This document shows, one piece after another, positions 6,763-14,852 of a DNA stretch of 20,550 nt (positions are counted from its first letter, which is position 1; every line of letters starts with the position of its first letter). The notes below the pieces were generated by a model. That model did not search any database and was not told where the DNA came from. It saw nothing but the letters and a program-made list of their open reading frames with translations. Source of the DNA: JANNOG01 sp964516515 (GTDB taxonomy: Bacteria; Actinomycetota; Actinomycetes; Actinomycetales; JBBAYJ01); NCBI GenBank assembly GCA_964516515.1, contig CAZEYA010000053.1:1-20550 (forward strand), in the 5' to 3' direction. The translations under genes were made by a program, and so were the position numbers.

Positions 6763-7986
6763 GCCCCTTTCGGATATCTCCCAGGGCGAGGCGTGGTCGC
6801 CGCTCAGCAGGTCCAGGAACGGCATCGCGTCGAAGGCCTCGGGGCCGAGTACGCCGGTGCCGGACCACTGTCCCGAGGCCAGGAGCTCCAGTGCGACCGC
6901 GGGGTTGACCGCCGTCTGCCAGAGGACGCACTGGGCGCCGTACTCGGCCATCGACCACTCGTTGTCGACGACGTGTGAGAGGTACACCGCCCGGCGCCCG
7001 CCATCGGTACCGGTCCCGGTGACGTAGGTGCCGGCACAGGTCGCGCCCCGCATCCTGTCCCCCAGGCCCGCAGGGTCAGGCAGGCAGGCCGCGACGACGT
7101 CGCGAGGGCTGACCTGATGTCCCTTGACGCTGACCGGCCGGGTGCGGTCGAGGCCCAGTTTGTGCAGGGTCCGCAGGACGTCGATGAACTCCTGCCCCAG
7201 TCCGTACTTGAAGGTCACCCGCTTCGCGTCGAGCCAGCGCGGCATCAGCAGTACCTCCTCGTGCTCGACGTTGACGCACTCGACCGGGCCGATGCCACCC
7301 GGAAAGTCGAAGACCTCGGGCTCGCTGAACGGGGCCGTGGTGTACCACCCTCGACCGGCCTCCCAGATCACCGGCGGGTTCAGGCACTCCTCGATCGTGG
7401 TCCAGATCGAGAAGGACGGCGCGAAGTCGTATCCGTCGACGACCAGGTTGGACCCGTCGCGAACCCCCAGCTCGTCGATGGAGCTGAACAGGTGGTCGGC
7501 GGCGTAGCGCGCGAAGACGTCCGAGAGGCCTGGCTCGACGCCGATCCCGACCAGCGCCAGTCGACCGGCGGCCGCCCAGTCATCGGCCACCGCGAATTGT
7601 TCGTCGCCCAGCTTGACCCCGACCAGCTCGTGCGGGCGCTGCGGGTGGGGCCTGGACAGCGACATCGCCATGTCCAGGTAGTCCGCCCCGGCGGCCAGCG
7701 CACCGGTGAAGACGGGCATGACGAATCGCGGGTCCACGGCGTTGAGGATGTGGGTGATGCGGTGCCGACGGGCCAACGCGGTCACCGCGGCGGGATCCGA
7801 TGCGTCCACGCGAGCCGCCGTGAAGCGACGCTCGCCCGGGTGCCGCCGCGCCAACTCCGCGACGGTGCGCTCCGCGCGGCCCACATCGTAGTCGGCCACC
7901 ACGCACGCCTCGAAGAAGTCGCGGCGTGCGACGATTCGTGCGAAGGCGTCACCCACCCCGCCGGCGCCGATCAGCAGAATGCGCAC
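6760..7986 (-). CDS. Saccharopine-dehydrogenase-like NAD(P)-dependent oxidoreductase
   Basis: A 408-residue protein with a Rossmann fold from the first residues (RILLIGAGGVGDAF; GAGGVG at 7-12). A saccharopine dehydrogenase/carboxynorspermidine synthase-type central domain follows, with blocks VGIGVEPGLSDVFARYA, DGYDFAPSFSIWTTIEECLNPPV and GIGPVECVNVEHEEVLLMP. This family reduces imines to secondary amines, or oxidises them, using NAD(P)H. Relatives act in lysine breakdown and in carboxyspermidine formation. The start is GTG 7986, one base after the ureohydrolase stop; the frame is open further upstream but lies inside that gene. It is the last gene of the polyamine uptake/catabolism operon, so the substrate is likely polyamine-derived, for example a secondary amine formed from an amino-aldehyde. 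The true reaction is not known. Confidence 0.8.
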   Translation of the reverse strand: MRILLIGAGGVGDAFARIVARRDFFEACVVADYDVGRAERTVAELARRHPGERRFTAARVDASDPAAVTALARRHRITHILNAVDPRFVMPVFTGALAAGADYLDMAMSLSRPHPQRPHELVGVKLGDEQFAVADDWAAAGRLALVGIGVEPGLSDVFARYAADHLFSSIDELGVRDGSNLVVDGYDFAPSFSIWTTIEECLNPPVIWEAGRGWYTTAPFSEPEVFDFPGGIGPVECVNVEHEEVLLMPRWLDAKRVTFKYGLGQEFIDVLRTLHKLGLDRTRPVSVKGHQVSPRDVVAACLPDPAGLGDRMRGATCAGTYVTGTGTDGGRRAVYLSHVVDNEWSMAEYGAQCVLWQTAVNPAVALELLASGQWSGTGVLGPEAFDAMPFLDLLSGDHASPWEISERG

Positions 7987-7987
7987 G

Positions 7988-9028
7988 TCAGGTCCTCTCG
8001 ATCGGGTGGGTGACCGGGCGGTCGGACAGCAGCGGCGAGGCCGGGTCCCATCGGGGCCCACCCGCCAGGTCCAGGCGCCGCCGCGCGATCGCCGAGAGCG
8101 CCTCCAGTACCACCCGGTTGGCCAGCGCCGCGGTGATGTCGGCGTGGTCGTACGGCGGGCAGACCTCGACGACGTCGATGCCGACGATCGGCAGGTCGCG
8201 GGCCAGCCGGCGCACGGCATCCAGCAGCTGCCGCGCGGTGATGCCGCCTGGTTCGGGGGTGCCGGTGCCGGGGGCATGGCCCGGGTCGGCGACATCGATG
8301 TCGACGGACAGGAACACCCCCTCGCAGTCGTCGAGCGCGATCACCGACGCCTCGTCCAGGCAGGCGTCCAACCCCCGAGAGACGATCTCGGTCATCTCAT
8401 ACGAGCGCATCCGCTGCTGCGCCATCCAGTCCAGCACGTCCGGCCCCGGCCAGTAGCCGCGCAGCCCCACCTGCAGGAACCGGTCGCCGCGCAGCGCACC
8501 CGACTCGATGAGCCGACGCATCGGCTGCCCATGCCCCCACAGCGAACCGAACTCGATGTCGCCGGTGTCGGCGTGGGCATCGAAATGGATCATCGAGATC
8601 CGGCCATGCCCGTGATGCGCCGCGACCCCCGTGGCATCGGCGTAGGTGATGGAGTGGTCACCACCGAGGACGAGGGGGATGGCACCGGCCGCGCACACCG
8701 CAGTCACCGCCCGCTCGAGCGCTCCGAGCGAGGCCAGGATGTCCCCTGGCGGCATCTCGACGTCCCCGGCGTCGCGGACGTCGAGGTCGCGGAGCGCATC
8801 GGTGCGCAGGGCAAGGTGCGGCCTGGACCCGTCGTGCGCCAGGTAGTCGGTGCCGCGGATCGCCTGCGGGCCAAACCTCGTTCCGGGGCGCGCCGAGGTG
8901 CCGCCGTCGAACGGCGCGCCGACGATGACCACATCAGCCCCCGCCATCGTGGCGGGCTCACCGATGTCGCACGCCGGCACCCCCAAGAAGGTGTAGTCAG
9001 GACCGAACTGCGAGCCGTACCGAGCCAT
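7988..9028 (-). CDS. Agmatinase / guanidino-acid ureohydrolase
   Basis: A 346-residue arginase/agmatinase-family enzyme that removes urea from a guanidino compound with a binuclear Mn centre. All metal-ligand motifs are intact: LGGDHS (His125), FDAHAD (Asp150, His152, Asp154) and SVDIDVADP (Asp243, Asp245). VGAPFDGGTSARPGTRFGP (36-54) and GTGTPEPGG (255-263) are typical of the agmatinase/guanidinobutyrase branch, and the protein is somewhat longer than the ~300-320 residues usual for SpeB. Agmatine would give putrescine; 4-guanidinobutyrate would give GABA directly. Both fit this locus, so I leave the gene symbol open. ATG at 9028 has an AGAGGA-like site just upstream. It lies 26 bases after potC and one base before the next gene. 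Confidence 0.85.
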   Translation of the reverse strand: MARYGSQFGPDYTFLGVPACDIGEPATMAGADVVIVGAPFDGGTSARPGTRFGPQAIRGTDYLAHDGSRPHLALRTDALRDLDVRDAGDVEMPPGDILASLGALERAVTAVCAAGAIPLVLGGDHSITYADATGVAAHHGHGRISMIHFDAHADTGDIEFGSLWGHGQPMRRLIESGALRGDRFLQVGLRGYWPGPDVLDWMAQQRMRSYEMTEIVSRGLDACLDEASVIALDDCEGVFLSVDIDVADPGHAPGTGTPEPGGITARQLLDAVRRLARDLPIVGIDVVEVCPPYDHADITAALANRVVLEALSAIARRRLDLAGGPRWDPASPLLSDRPVTHPIERT

Positions 9029-9054
9029 CGAGTTCCTCTCCCGGGGTGCCTCGG

Positions 9055-9921
9055 TCAGCCACCGGAACGGGCCCGGCGTGCCGAGATCAGCCGACCGATC
9101 CCGACGAGGACCAGTGCCAGCACGAACATCATGGTGCCCACGACGTTCGCCTGAGCGGGGATGCCTCGGGTGGCGGAGACGTAGACGAACTTGGGGAACG
9201 TGTCGGTGTTGCCGGAATTGAAGTACGTGATGATGAAGTCGTCGAAACTGAGCGAGAACGACAACAGTGCCGCGGCGACGATCCCGGGCAGCAGCAACGG
9301 GAACGTGACCCGCCAGAACGTCTGCATGCCGGTGGCGTAGAGGTCTGCCGCCGCCTCCTCCAGCGCCGGGTCAAGCGTCGCCACTCGCGCCTTGACCGTG
9401 ACCACGACGAAACTGATGCAGAACATCACGTGGGCGATGACGATGGTCCAGAAGCCCAACTGGGCGCCGATGTTGAGGAACTGAGCCAGCAGGGAGGCGC
9501 CGAGCACCACTTCCGGCGTGGCCATCGGCAGGAAGATCAACAGGTTGGTGACGCCGCGGAAGCGGAACCGGTAGCGCACCAGGGCGATGGCGATCGCGGT
9601 GCCCAGGGCACAGGCGATGACAGTCGCGATCAAGCCGATCTGGATGCTGGTGGCCACGGACTGGCATACGTCGGGTGCCCCGCACGGATTGCGCCAGTTG
9701 TCCAGCGTGAAGCCCTGCCACACCAGGTTGGACCTCGGTGCGTCGTTGAACGAGAACGCGATCGTGTACGCGATCGGCACGAACAGGTACAGCAGCGCCA
9801 GTCCGGCCAGCACGGGCAGCACCCAGTCGCCCTGGCTGAACCATGGCCGCCGCCCTGGCGGGCGCTGCGCCCCGACGACGACCCGGACCGGCACCGGACT
9901 GCCCACCTGGGCCGCGGTCAT
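9055..9921 (-). CDS. potC: Polyamine ABC transporter permease (PotC-type)
   Basis: A 288-residue inner-membrane permease with about six hydrophobic helices (first at about 33-58) and the cytoplasmic EAA coupling loop EEAAADLYATGMQTFWRVTFPLLLPGI (188-214). The C-terminal blocks SFSLSFDDFIITYFNSGN and TFPKFVYVSATRGIPAQANVVGT are characteristic of PotC/YdcV permeases of spermidine/putrescine importers. The ATG overlaps the potB stop by four bases (ATGA), so translation is probably coupled. It acts with PotB, the ATPase PotA and the binding protein PotD encoded just upstream. Confidence 0.9.
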   Translation of the reverse strand: MTAAQVGSPVPVRVVVGAQRPPGRRPWFSQGDWVLPVLAGLALLYLFVPIAYTIAFSFNDAPRSNLVWQGFTLDNWRNPCGAPDVCQSVATSIQIGLIATVIACALGTAIAIALVRYRFRFRGVTNLLIFLPMATPEVVLGASLLAQFLNIGAQLGFWTIVIAHVMFCISFVVVTVKARVATLDPALEEAAADLYATGMQTFWRVTFPLLLPGIVAAALLSFSLSFDDFIITYFNSGNTDTFPKFVYVSATRGIPAQANVVGTMMFVLALVLVGIGRLISARRARSGG

Positions 9922-10832
9922 ACCAGGTCCTCAGTGCCGGAGCGGCGGATGTAGACGATGACGAGCACCAGGATGACGGCCATCAGGATGAACGACAGCG
10001 CCGCCGCGGTCGGGTAGTCCACCACTTGGAAGAACTGCGAGTCGATGATGCTGCCGATCATCCTCGTTCCCGGATTGCCCAGCAGTGCCGCGTTGACGTA
10101 GTCGCCGGAGGCTGGGATGAAGGTCAGCAGCGTTCCGGCGACGACGCCGGGCAGTGACAGCGGCCACGTCACCCGGAGGAACGTCGTCAGCGGTCCGGCG
10201 TAGAGGTCCTGTCCGGCCTCGATCAGCCGGACGTCCAGGCGTTCCAGGCTGGCATAGATCGGCAGGGTCATGAACGGCAGGAAGTTGTACGTCAAGCCGG
10301 CGACCACCGCGAATGCGGTCGCGGTGAGCCTGCCGTCACTGGGCAGCAGGGCCAGGGCCCGCATCACCGAGACCACCGGCCCCTCGTCGGCCAGGATCTG
10401 CCGCCACGCGATGGTGCGCAGGATGAAGCTGGTGAAGAACGGCGCGATGACCAGCACGAGCATGAATTGCGCCAACGTCGGGCGCGACCGGCACCGGACC
10501 GCGATGACGTAGGCCAGCGGGTACCCGATGAGCAGCGCCAGCACGGTCGCGAGCAGCCCGAAGCCGAAAGAGCGCACGAAGATCGGCCAGTACTCGCGAA
10601 TCGCGTTGGTGTAGTTGGAGACCTCGAAGGCGGGCTGGAACTGACCGATGTCACCCCCCGGCACCGGCACCATGAGCGAGGTGAAGAACAGCACCAGGAT
10701 GGGAGCGACGAAGAAGATCGCCAGCACGGCCAGTCCGGGTGCCAGCAGCAGGTAGGGAGTCCGGCCAGCCCGGCGAGGACCGGGCGCCTCGGCACCGACC
10801 GCCGGCGGTGTCACCGCTGCCGCGACCGACAC
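9918..10832 (-). CDS. potB: Polyamine ABC transporter permease (PotB-type)
   Basis: A 304-residue permease. GTG at 10832 is taken as the start because it follows the potA stop by one base and is just ahead of the first membrane helix (PYLLLAPGLAVLAIFFVAPILVLFF, 26-50); longer in-frame starts lie inside potA. The EAA loop is IEAGQDLYAGPLTTFLRVTWPLSLPGV (204-230). PFFTSFILRTIAWRQILADEGP (131-152) and FIPASGDYVNAALLGNPGTRMIG (238-260) are PotB hallmarks. It forms the membrane channel with PotC. Confidence 0.9.
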   Translation of the reverse strand: MSVAAAVTPPAVGAEAPGPRRAGRTPYLLLAPGLAVLAIFFVAPILVLFFTSLMVPVPGGDIGQFQPAFEVSNYTNAIREYWPIFVRSFGFGLLATVLALLIGYPLAYVIAVRCRSRPTLAQFMLVLVIAPFFTSFILRTIAWRQILADEGPVVSVMRALALLPSDGRLTATAFAVVAGLTYNFLPFMTLPIYASLERLDVRLIEAGQDLYAGPLTTFLRVTWPLSLPGVVAGTLLTFIPASGDYVNAALLGNPGTRMIGSIIDSQFFQVVDYPTAAALSFILMAVILVLVIVYIRRSGTEDLV

Positions 10833-10833
10833 C

Positions 10834-12000
10834 TCAGACCGCCTCCCGTCCGGCGCTGGCGTCCTGATCGCCCGGGAGGCCGAACGAGTGGGGTAGGGCC
10901 CACGCCGCCCGCACCACGTCACCCGGCCGGTGACCGGCCCCGTCATAGATGTTCTGGCTGAACACGGTGAGCTGGCCGGCGCCGGGCACGTCGACGAGGT
11001 ACTGCGTGCTGACACCCGAGAACGACACATCGACCACGACGCCCGGCCCCACGACATTGGTGTACGCCGGGACGTCCTCGTCGCCAGGACCGGTGCCGTC
11101 ACCGGCGATCAGGTGCAGCTTCTCGGGGCGGACACCGACCAGGATCCGGCCCGAGGTCACCGCGCACCGGTCGGCGCGAACCAGCATCGGGCGACGGTCG
11201 GCGCCGCCCCGTGGCGCCACGCTCAGCACACCGTCGGCCTGCGACTGGACATCACCGAGCAGCAGATTGGACTGCCCGAGGAAGTTGGCGACGAACGCGG
11301 TCGTCGGCCGCTCGTACAACTGCGCCGGCGGCCCCAACTGCTCGATCCGGCCCGCGTTCATCACCGCGACCGTGTCGGCCATCGTCATGGCCTCCTCTTG
11401 GTCGTGGGTGACGTGGATGAACGTCAGCCCGACGTCGGTCTGGATGCGCTTGAGCTCGACCTGCATCTGGCGCCGCAGCTTGAGGTCGAGCGCCCCGAGC
11501 GGCTCGTCCAGCAGCAGCACCGCCGGCCGGTTGACGATGGCCCTGGCCAACGCGATGCGCTGCTGCTGGCCGCCCGAGAGCTGCGCCGGGCGGCGGCGCG
11601 CAGTGTGCGCCAGCTCGACCAGCTCCAAGGCATGCATCGCACTGGCAGTCGCATCGGCCTGCCCACGGCGGCGCAACCCGAACGCGACGTTCTCCAGCAC
11701 CGTCAGGTGCGGGAACAGCGCGTAGCTCTGGAACACCGTGTTGACCGGGCGCTCGAACGCGCGGGTCGCCGTGACGTCCTTGGTGCCGATCCGGATCCGG
11801 CCTGATGTGGGGTGCTCCAGCCCTGCCACCATGCGCAGAGTCGTCGTCTTGCCGCAGCCCGAGGGCCCGAGCAGGGCGAAGAAGGAACCCGCCGGCACCA
11901 CCAGGTCGACCGAATCGACCGCGACCATGTCACCGAACGCCTTGCTGAGCGCCTGGAGCTCCAGATCGGCCCCGGATGGAGCGCTCACGACATCGGCCAT
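10834..12000 (-). CDS. potA: Polyamine ABC transporter ATPase (PotA-type)
   Basis: A 388-residue ATP-binding subunit. Visible motifs are Walker A GPSGCGKT (45-52), Q-loop VFQSYALFPHLTV, signature LSGGQQQR (141-148), Walker B VLLLDEP (161-167) and the H-loop HVTHDQ (His199). A C-terminal TOBE regulatory domain follows (about 265-388, including VGVRPEKLHL), as in PotA and other CUT1-like importers. ATG at 12000 overlaps the potD stop by one base (TGATG). The upstream open frame belongs to antisense or overlapping sequence within potD and is not used. It energises the PotBC channel in the cytoplasm. Confidence 0.92.
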   Translation of the reverse strand: MADVVSAPSGADLELQALSKAFGDMVAVDSVDLVVPAGSFFALLGPSGCGKTTTLRMVAGLEHPTSGRIRIGTKDVTATRAFERPVNTVFQSYALFPHLTVLENVAFGLRRRGQADATASAMHALELVELAHTARRRPAQLSGGQQQRIALARAIVNRPAVLLLDEPLGALDLKLRRQMQVELKRIQTDVGLTFIHVTHDQEEAMTMADTVAVMNAGRIEQLGPPAQLYERPTTAFVANFLGQSNLLLGDVQSQADGVLSVAPRGGADRRPMLVRADRCAVTSGRILVGVRPEKLHLIAGDGTGPGDEDVPAYTNVVGPGVVVDVSFSGVSTQYLVDVPGAGQLTVFSQNIYDGAGHRPGDVVRAAWALPHSFGLPGDQDASAGREAV

Positions 12001-13235
12001 CAGTTGCCGATGACCCGCTGGAACGCCTCGCTGAAGGTGGTCTCCTCCTCGGCCGCCAGCGTCCGGAACGCCGACACCTCCGACAGTGTGGCGTCGTCGG
12101 GGAAGATCAGCTGGTTGCCCACCAGCGACGGGTCGATCTCGGCCATCGCCTCCTGGGCGCCCTGCACCGGCGTGATGAAGTTGACGTAAGCGGCGACCAG
12201 CGCGGCGACCTCGGGGTCGTAGTAGTAATCGATCAGCCGCTCGGCGTTGGTCTTGTGGGGGCTCCCGATCGGGATCATCAGGTTGTCGCTCCACAGCGTG
12301 CCGCCGGAATCCGGGATCGCGAACCCGAACTTGTCGCCCGCCTCGAAGTTCAGCGACACGATGTCGCCCGACCAGCCGATGACCGCGATGGCGTCCTCGC
12401 TGATCAGGTCCTCGCGGTAGCTGCCGCCGCGGACCTGGCGGATCTGGCCCGACTGGATCTGCTCCTCGAGGACGGACAGCGCATTGTCGAACTCGGTCTG
12501 CCCCCAGGTCCCGGAGATGTCGACGCCCTGGGACAGCATGATCAGGCCCATCGTGTCCCGCATCTCCGAGAGCACCTCGACCCGCCCGGCCAGCTCCGGG
12601 TTCCACAGGTCGTCAAGGGTGCGAAGCCCGGCCGGGAACAGCTCCTTGTTCCACGCCAGCAGGGCGAACCCGCTCTGCCAGGTCAGGCTGTTCGCCCGGC
12701 CCGGGTCGAAGTCCACCCGTGCCAGGGTGTCGAGGATGTTGTCCTTGTTGGGGATGTTGGCGTCGTCGAACTGCTGCGTATAGCCGAGTCTGATGCACCG
12801 CGCGGCCATCCAGTCGGTGAGGCACATGATGTCCTGGCCGATGTCCTGACCGTTGGCCAGCTGGCCCTGAACCCGGCCGAAAAAGGACGCGTTGTCCTCG
12901 ATGTCCTCGCTGTAGTTGACCTCGATGCCGGTCTCGGCCGTGAACGCCTCCAGCGTGGGCGAGGTGTTGCCGTCCTCCGCCAGGTCGATGTAGGCGGTCC
13001 AGTTGACGAAGTTGACCACCTGTTCGGTTTCGGAGAGGTCCTCGGCGGGGGACAGGGAGACCAGGGCGTCGGCCTCCCCGGAACCACCGCCGGTGCCGCA
13101 TGCGCTGGTCAGACCGGCGGTGGCGGCCACGCCCGCCACCGCGCCGCCGCGCAGCACGTTCCTGCGGGTGGCTGCGGCAGAAATCAATGGACGCAGGTCG
13201 GCGGGGATCCGGGACGGGTCGATGCGAGAATTCAT
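12000..13235 (-). CDS. potD: Polyamine-binding protein (PotD/PotF-type), Tat-like lipoprotein
   Basis: A 411-residue periplasm-facing solute receptor. The N-terminus carries a twin arginine (ATRRNVLRGG, Arg24-25), a hydrophobic stretch and a lipobox LTSAC with Cys46. This predicts Tat export and lipid anchoring, common for actinobacterial binding proteins. The body has PotD-like blocks: VNFVNWTAYIDLAEDG, LEAFTAETGIEVNYSEDIEDN, QDIMCLTDWMAARCI, GWSGDIVSLNFEAGDKFGFAIPDSGGTLWSDNLMIPIGSPHK. Candidate ligand contacts are the acidic and aromatic residues in these blocks. ATG 13235 lies seven bases after the aldehyde dehydrogenase stop with TAGGAAC in front, so the two are one operon. The exact polyamine preference cannot be read. 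Confidence 0.9.
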   Translation of the reverse strand: MNSRIDPSRIPADLRPLISAAATRRNVLRGGAVAGVAATAGLTSACGTGGGSGEADALVSLSPAEDLSETEQVVNFVNWTAYIDLAEDGNTSPTLEAFTAETGIEVNYSEDIEDNASFFGRVQGQLANGQDIGQDIMCLTDWMAARCIRLGYTQQFDDANIPNKDNILDTLARVDFDPGRANSLTWQSGFALLAWNKELFPAGLRTLDDLWNPELAGRVEVLSEMRDTMGLIMLSQGVDISGTWGQTEFDNALSVLEEQIQSGQIRQVRGGSYREDLISEDAIAVIGWSGDIVSLNFEAGDKFGFAIPDSGGTLWSDNLMIPIGSPHKTNAERLIDYYYDPEVAALVAAYVNFITPVQGAQEAMAEIDPSLVGNQLIFPDDATLSEVSAFRTLAAEEETTFSEAFQRVIGN

Positions 13236-13242
13236 CGGGTTC

Positions 13243-14700
13243 CTAGCTGTTGAGGTTGGCCATGACGTGCTTGATCCTGGTGTAGTCCTCCAGTCCGTAC
13301 ATCGAAAGGTCCTTGCCGTAGCCGGAGTTCTTGAACCCGCCGTGCGGCATCTCCGCGACGATCGGGATGTGGGTGTTGAGCCACACGCAGCCGAATTCCA
13401 GCCGACGGGCCATCCGCATCGCCCGACCGAAATCCTTGGTCCACACGCTGCTGGCCAGGCCGTACTTGACGCCGTTGGCCCAGCGCAGCGCCTCCTCCTC
13501 GTCGCTGAACCGCTGCACCGTGATGACCGGGCCGAAGATCTCGTCCTGGACCATCTCGTCGTCCTGGTGCAGCCCGGCCACCACCGCCGGCCGCAGGAAA
13601 TAGCCCTTGCCCAGTTCGGAGACGCGGTCGCCACCGGTGACCAGGCTGGCGTGGTCGGGCACCCGGGACAGGAATCCGGACACCCGGTCCAGCTGGTTGG
13701 CATTGTTCACCGGGCCCAGTGCGGCGTCGTCGTCGTCGGGCATGCCCGGCTTGGTGGCGTCGGCCTGCTCGGCGAGCGCCGCGACGAAGTCGTCGTATAT
13801 CCCCGGCCCGGCGAGCACCCGGGTGGCGGAGGTGCAGTCCTGGCCTGCGTTGAAGTACCCGGCGCCCGCGATCCCGGCGGCGGCCTCGGCGATGTCGGCG
13901 TCGTCGAAGACGACCACGGGAGCCTTGCCGCCGAGTTCGAGGTGGACCCGCTTGAGGGCGGCGGCAGCCGACGCGGCGACCTGCTTGCCCGCCCGGACCG
14001 AGCCGGTGATGGCGACCATGTCGGGGCGGTCGTGGCTGACCAGCAGGTGGCCGGTCTCCCGATCGCCCGTCACGACGTTGAATACCCCGGCAGGGAAGAA
14101 CTCCGCGGCGATCTCGGCCAACAGCAGCGTGGTCTCCGGCGTGGTGTCACTCGGCTTGAGCACGACCGTGTTGCCGGCTGCCAGCGCGGGGGCGAACTTC
14201 CAGACCGCCATCATCATCGGGTAGTTCCACGGCGCCACCTGGCCGATGACCCCGACGGGCTCGCGGCGGATGAAGGACGTGTGGTCGGACATGTACTCGC
14301 CCGCGGACTTGCCTTCCAGCACCCGTGCCGCACCAGCGAAGAACCGGATCTGGTCGACCATCGGCGGGATCTCCTCCGATGCCGTCAGCGCGCGCGGCTT
14401 GCCCGTGTTCGACGCCTCCAACGCCACGATCTCCTCCGCCCTGGCCTCGATCGCGTCGGCGAGGCGGAACAGCGCGAGCTGGCGCTTGGCGGGCGTGGCG
14501 TCGCGCCAACCCGGGAATGCCTCGGCTGCCGCCCCGTATGCGCGGTCGATGTCCTCGGCCCCGCTGATCGGCGCGCGCGCAACAACCTCACCGGTCGCGG
14601 GATCGATGATGTCGGAGAACGAGTCGGAGCTCGGATCGGTGTACTCACCCGCAACGAAGTTGCGCAGTTGGCGGACGCCTTCGGCCACAGTCGCTGTCAT
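13243..14700 (-). CDS. patD: 4-aminobutyraldehyde dehydrogenase
   Basis: A 485-residue NAD(P)-dependent aldehyde dehydrogenase. The active site is complete: PWNYP (Asn159), Lys182 in VVLKPSDTTP, Glu255 in HLELGGK and Cys289 in FNAGQDCTSATR. The GQDC block and the C-terminal SGYGKDLSMYGLEDYTRIKHVM are close to gamma-aminobutyraldehyde dehydrogenase (E. coli YdcW/PatD), which oxidises 4-aminobutanal (in equilibrium with 1-pyrroline) to GABA. The context agrees: potDABC lies directly downstream and a putrescine-type aminotransferase is divergent. It is the first gene of the minus-strand operon. Its ATG at 14700 has TAGGGT six bases upstream, suggesting leaderless translation. Confidence 0.88.
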   Translation of the reverse strand: MTATVAEGVRQLRNFVAGEYTDPSSDSFSDIIDPATGEVVARAPISGAEDIDRAYGAAAEAFPGWRDATPAKRQLALFRLADAIEARAEEIVALEASNTGKPRALTASEEIPPMVDQIRFFAGAARVLEGKSAGEYMSDHTSFIRREPVGVIGQVAPWNYPMMMAVWKFAPALAAGNTVVLKPSDTTPETTLLLAEIAAEFFPAGVFNVVTGDRETGHLLVSHDRPDMVAITGSVRAGKQVAASAAAALKRVHLELGGKAPVVVFDDADIAEAAAGIAGAGYFNAGQDCTSATRVLAGPGIYDDFVAALAEQADATKPGMPDDDDAALGPVNNANQLDRVSGFLSRVPDHASLVTGGDRVSELGKGYFLRPAVVAGLHQDDEMVQDEIFGPVITVQRFSDEEEALRWANGVKYGLASSVWTKDFGRAMRMARRLEFGCVWLNTHIPIVAEMPHGGFKNSGYGKDLSMYGLEDYTRIKHVMANLNS

Positions 14701-14706
14701 GACGCG

Positions 14707-14712
14707 ACCCTA
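14707..14712 (-). promoter_or_regulatory. Putative -10 of the polyamine operon (leaderless)
   Basis: On the minus strand TAGGGT (TANNNT pattern) ends six bases before the ATG at 14700. No clear -35 is present; TTCGCA 16 bases upstream is a weak candidate. It would drive the whole seven-gene operon. Confidence 0.5.
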
Positions 14713-14743
14713 GTTCGCCGGACCGCATTGCGAAAGCCCGATG

Positions 14744-14804
14744 AACGGAGCGGTTCGGTTTCCGTTGCACCAGGCGACGGATTGCTCTCGTTCCGTTGTT
14801 CGGA
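14744..14804. promoter_or_regulatory. Dyads and direct repeats between divergent polyamine operons (candidate Lrp operator)
   Basis: AACGGA (14744-14749) and TCCGTT (14761-14766) form an inverted repeat with an 11-base spacer. TCCG-TTGTT-CGGA (14792-14804) is a second dyad. The octamer TTCCGTTG occurs at 14760-14767 and again at 14791-14798, 31 bases apart, close to three helical turns. They lie between the two predicted promoters, where the regulator encoded at 14853 would be expected to bind. The repeats are seen; operator function is inferred. Confidence 0.4.
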
Positions 14805-14817
14805 GCATCACGCGCGC

Positions 14818-14846
14818 TTGCTATCGCTCGTCCGGGCAGTGAGAAT
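14818..14846 (+). promoter_or_regulatory. Putative promoter of the lrp-aminotransferase-oxidase operon
   Basis: TTGCTA at 14818-14823 and GAGAAT at 14841-14846 are separated by 17 bases, and six bases follow before the GTG at 14853. Each hexamer matches four of six consensus positions. The first position of the -10 is not T, so this is a weaker case than its neighbours. Confidence 0.4.
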
Positions 14847-14852
14847 GGCCGA

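Noticed and set aside
7117..9154. Two long plus-strand open frames (7117-8013 and 7979-9154)
   Set aside because: Antisense to the saccharopine-dehydrogenase-like and ureohydrolase genes; no domain, signal or start site.
10834..13703. Upstream-extended starts of potB, potA and potD, and of the gene at 6760
   Set aside because: The extra N-terminal residues are read from inside neighbouring genes in the wrong frame; starts at 10832, 12000, 13235 and 7986 fit the family lengths and the stop/start overlaps.
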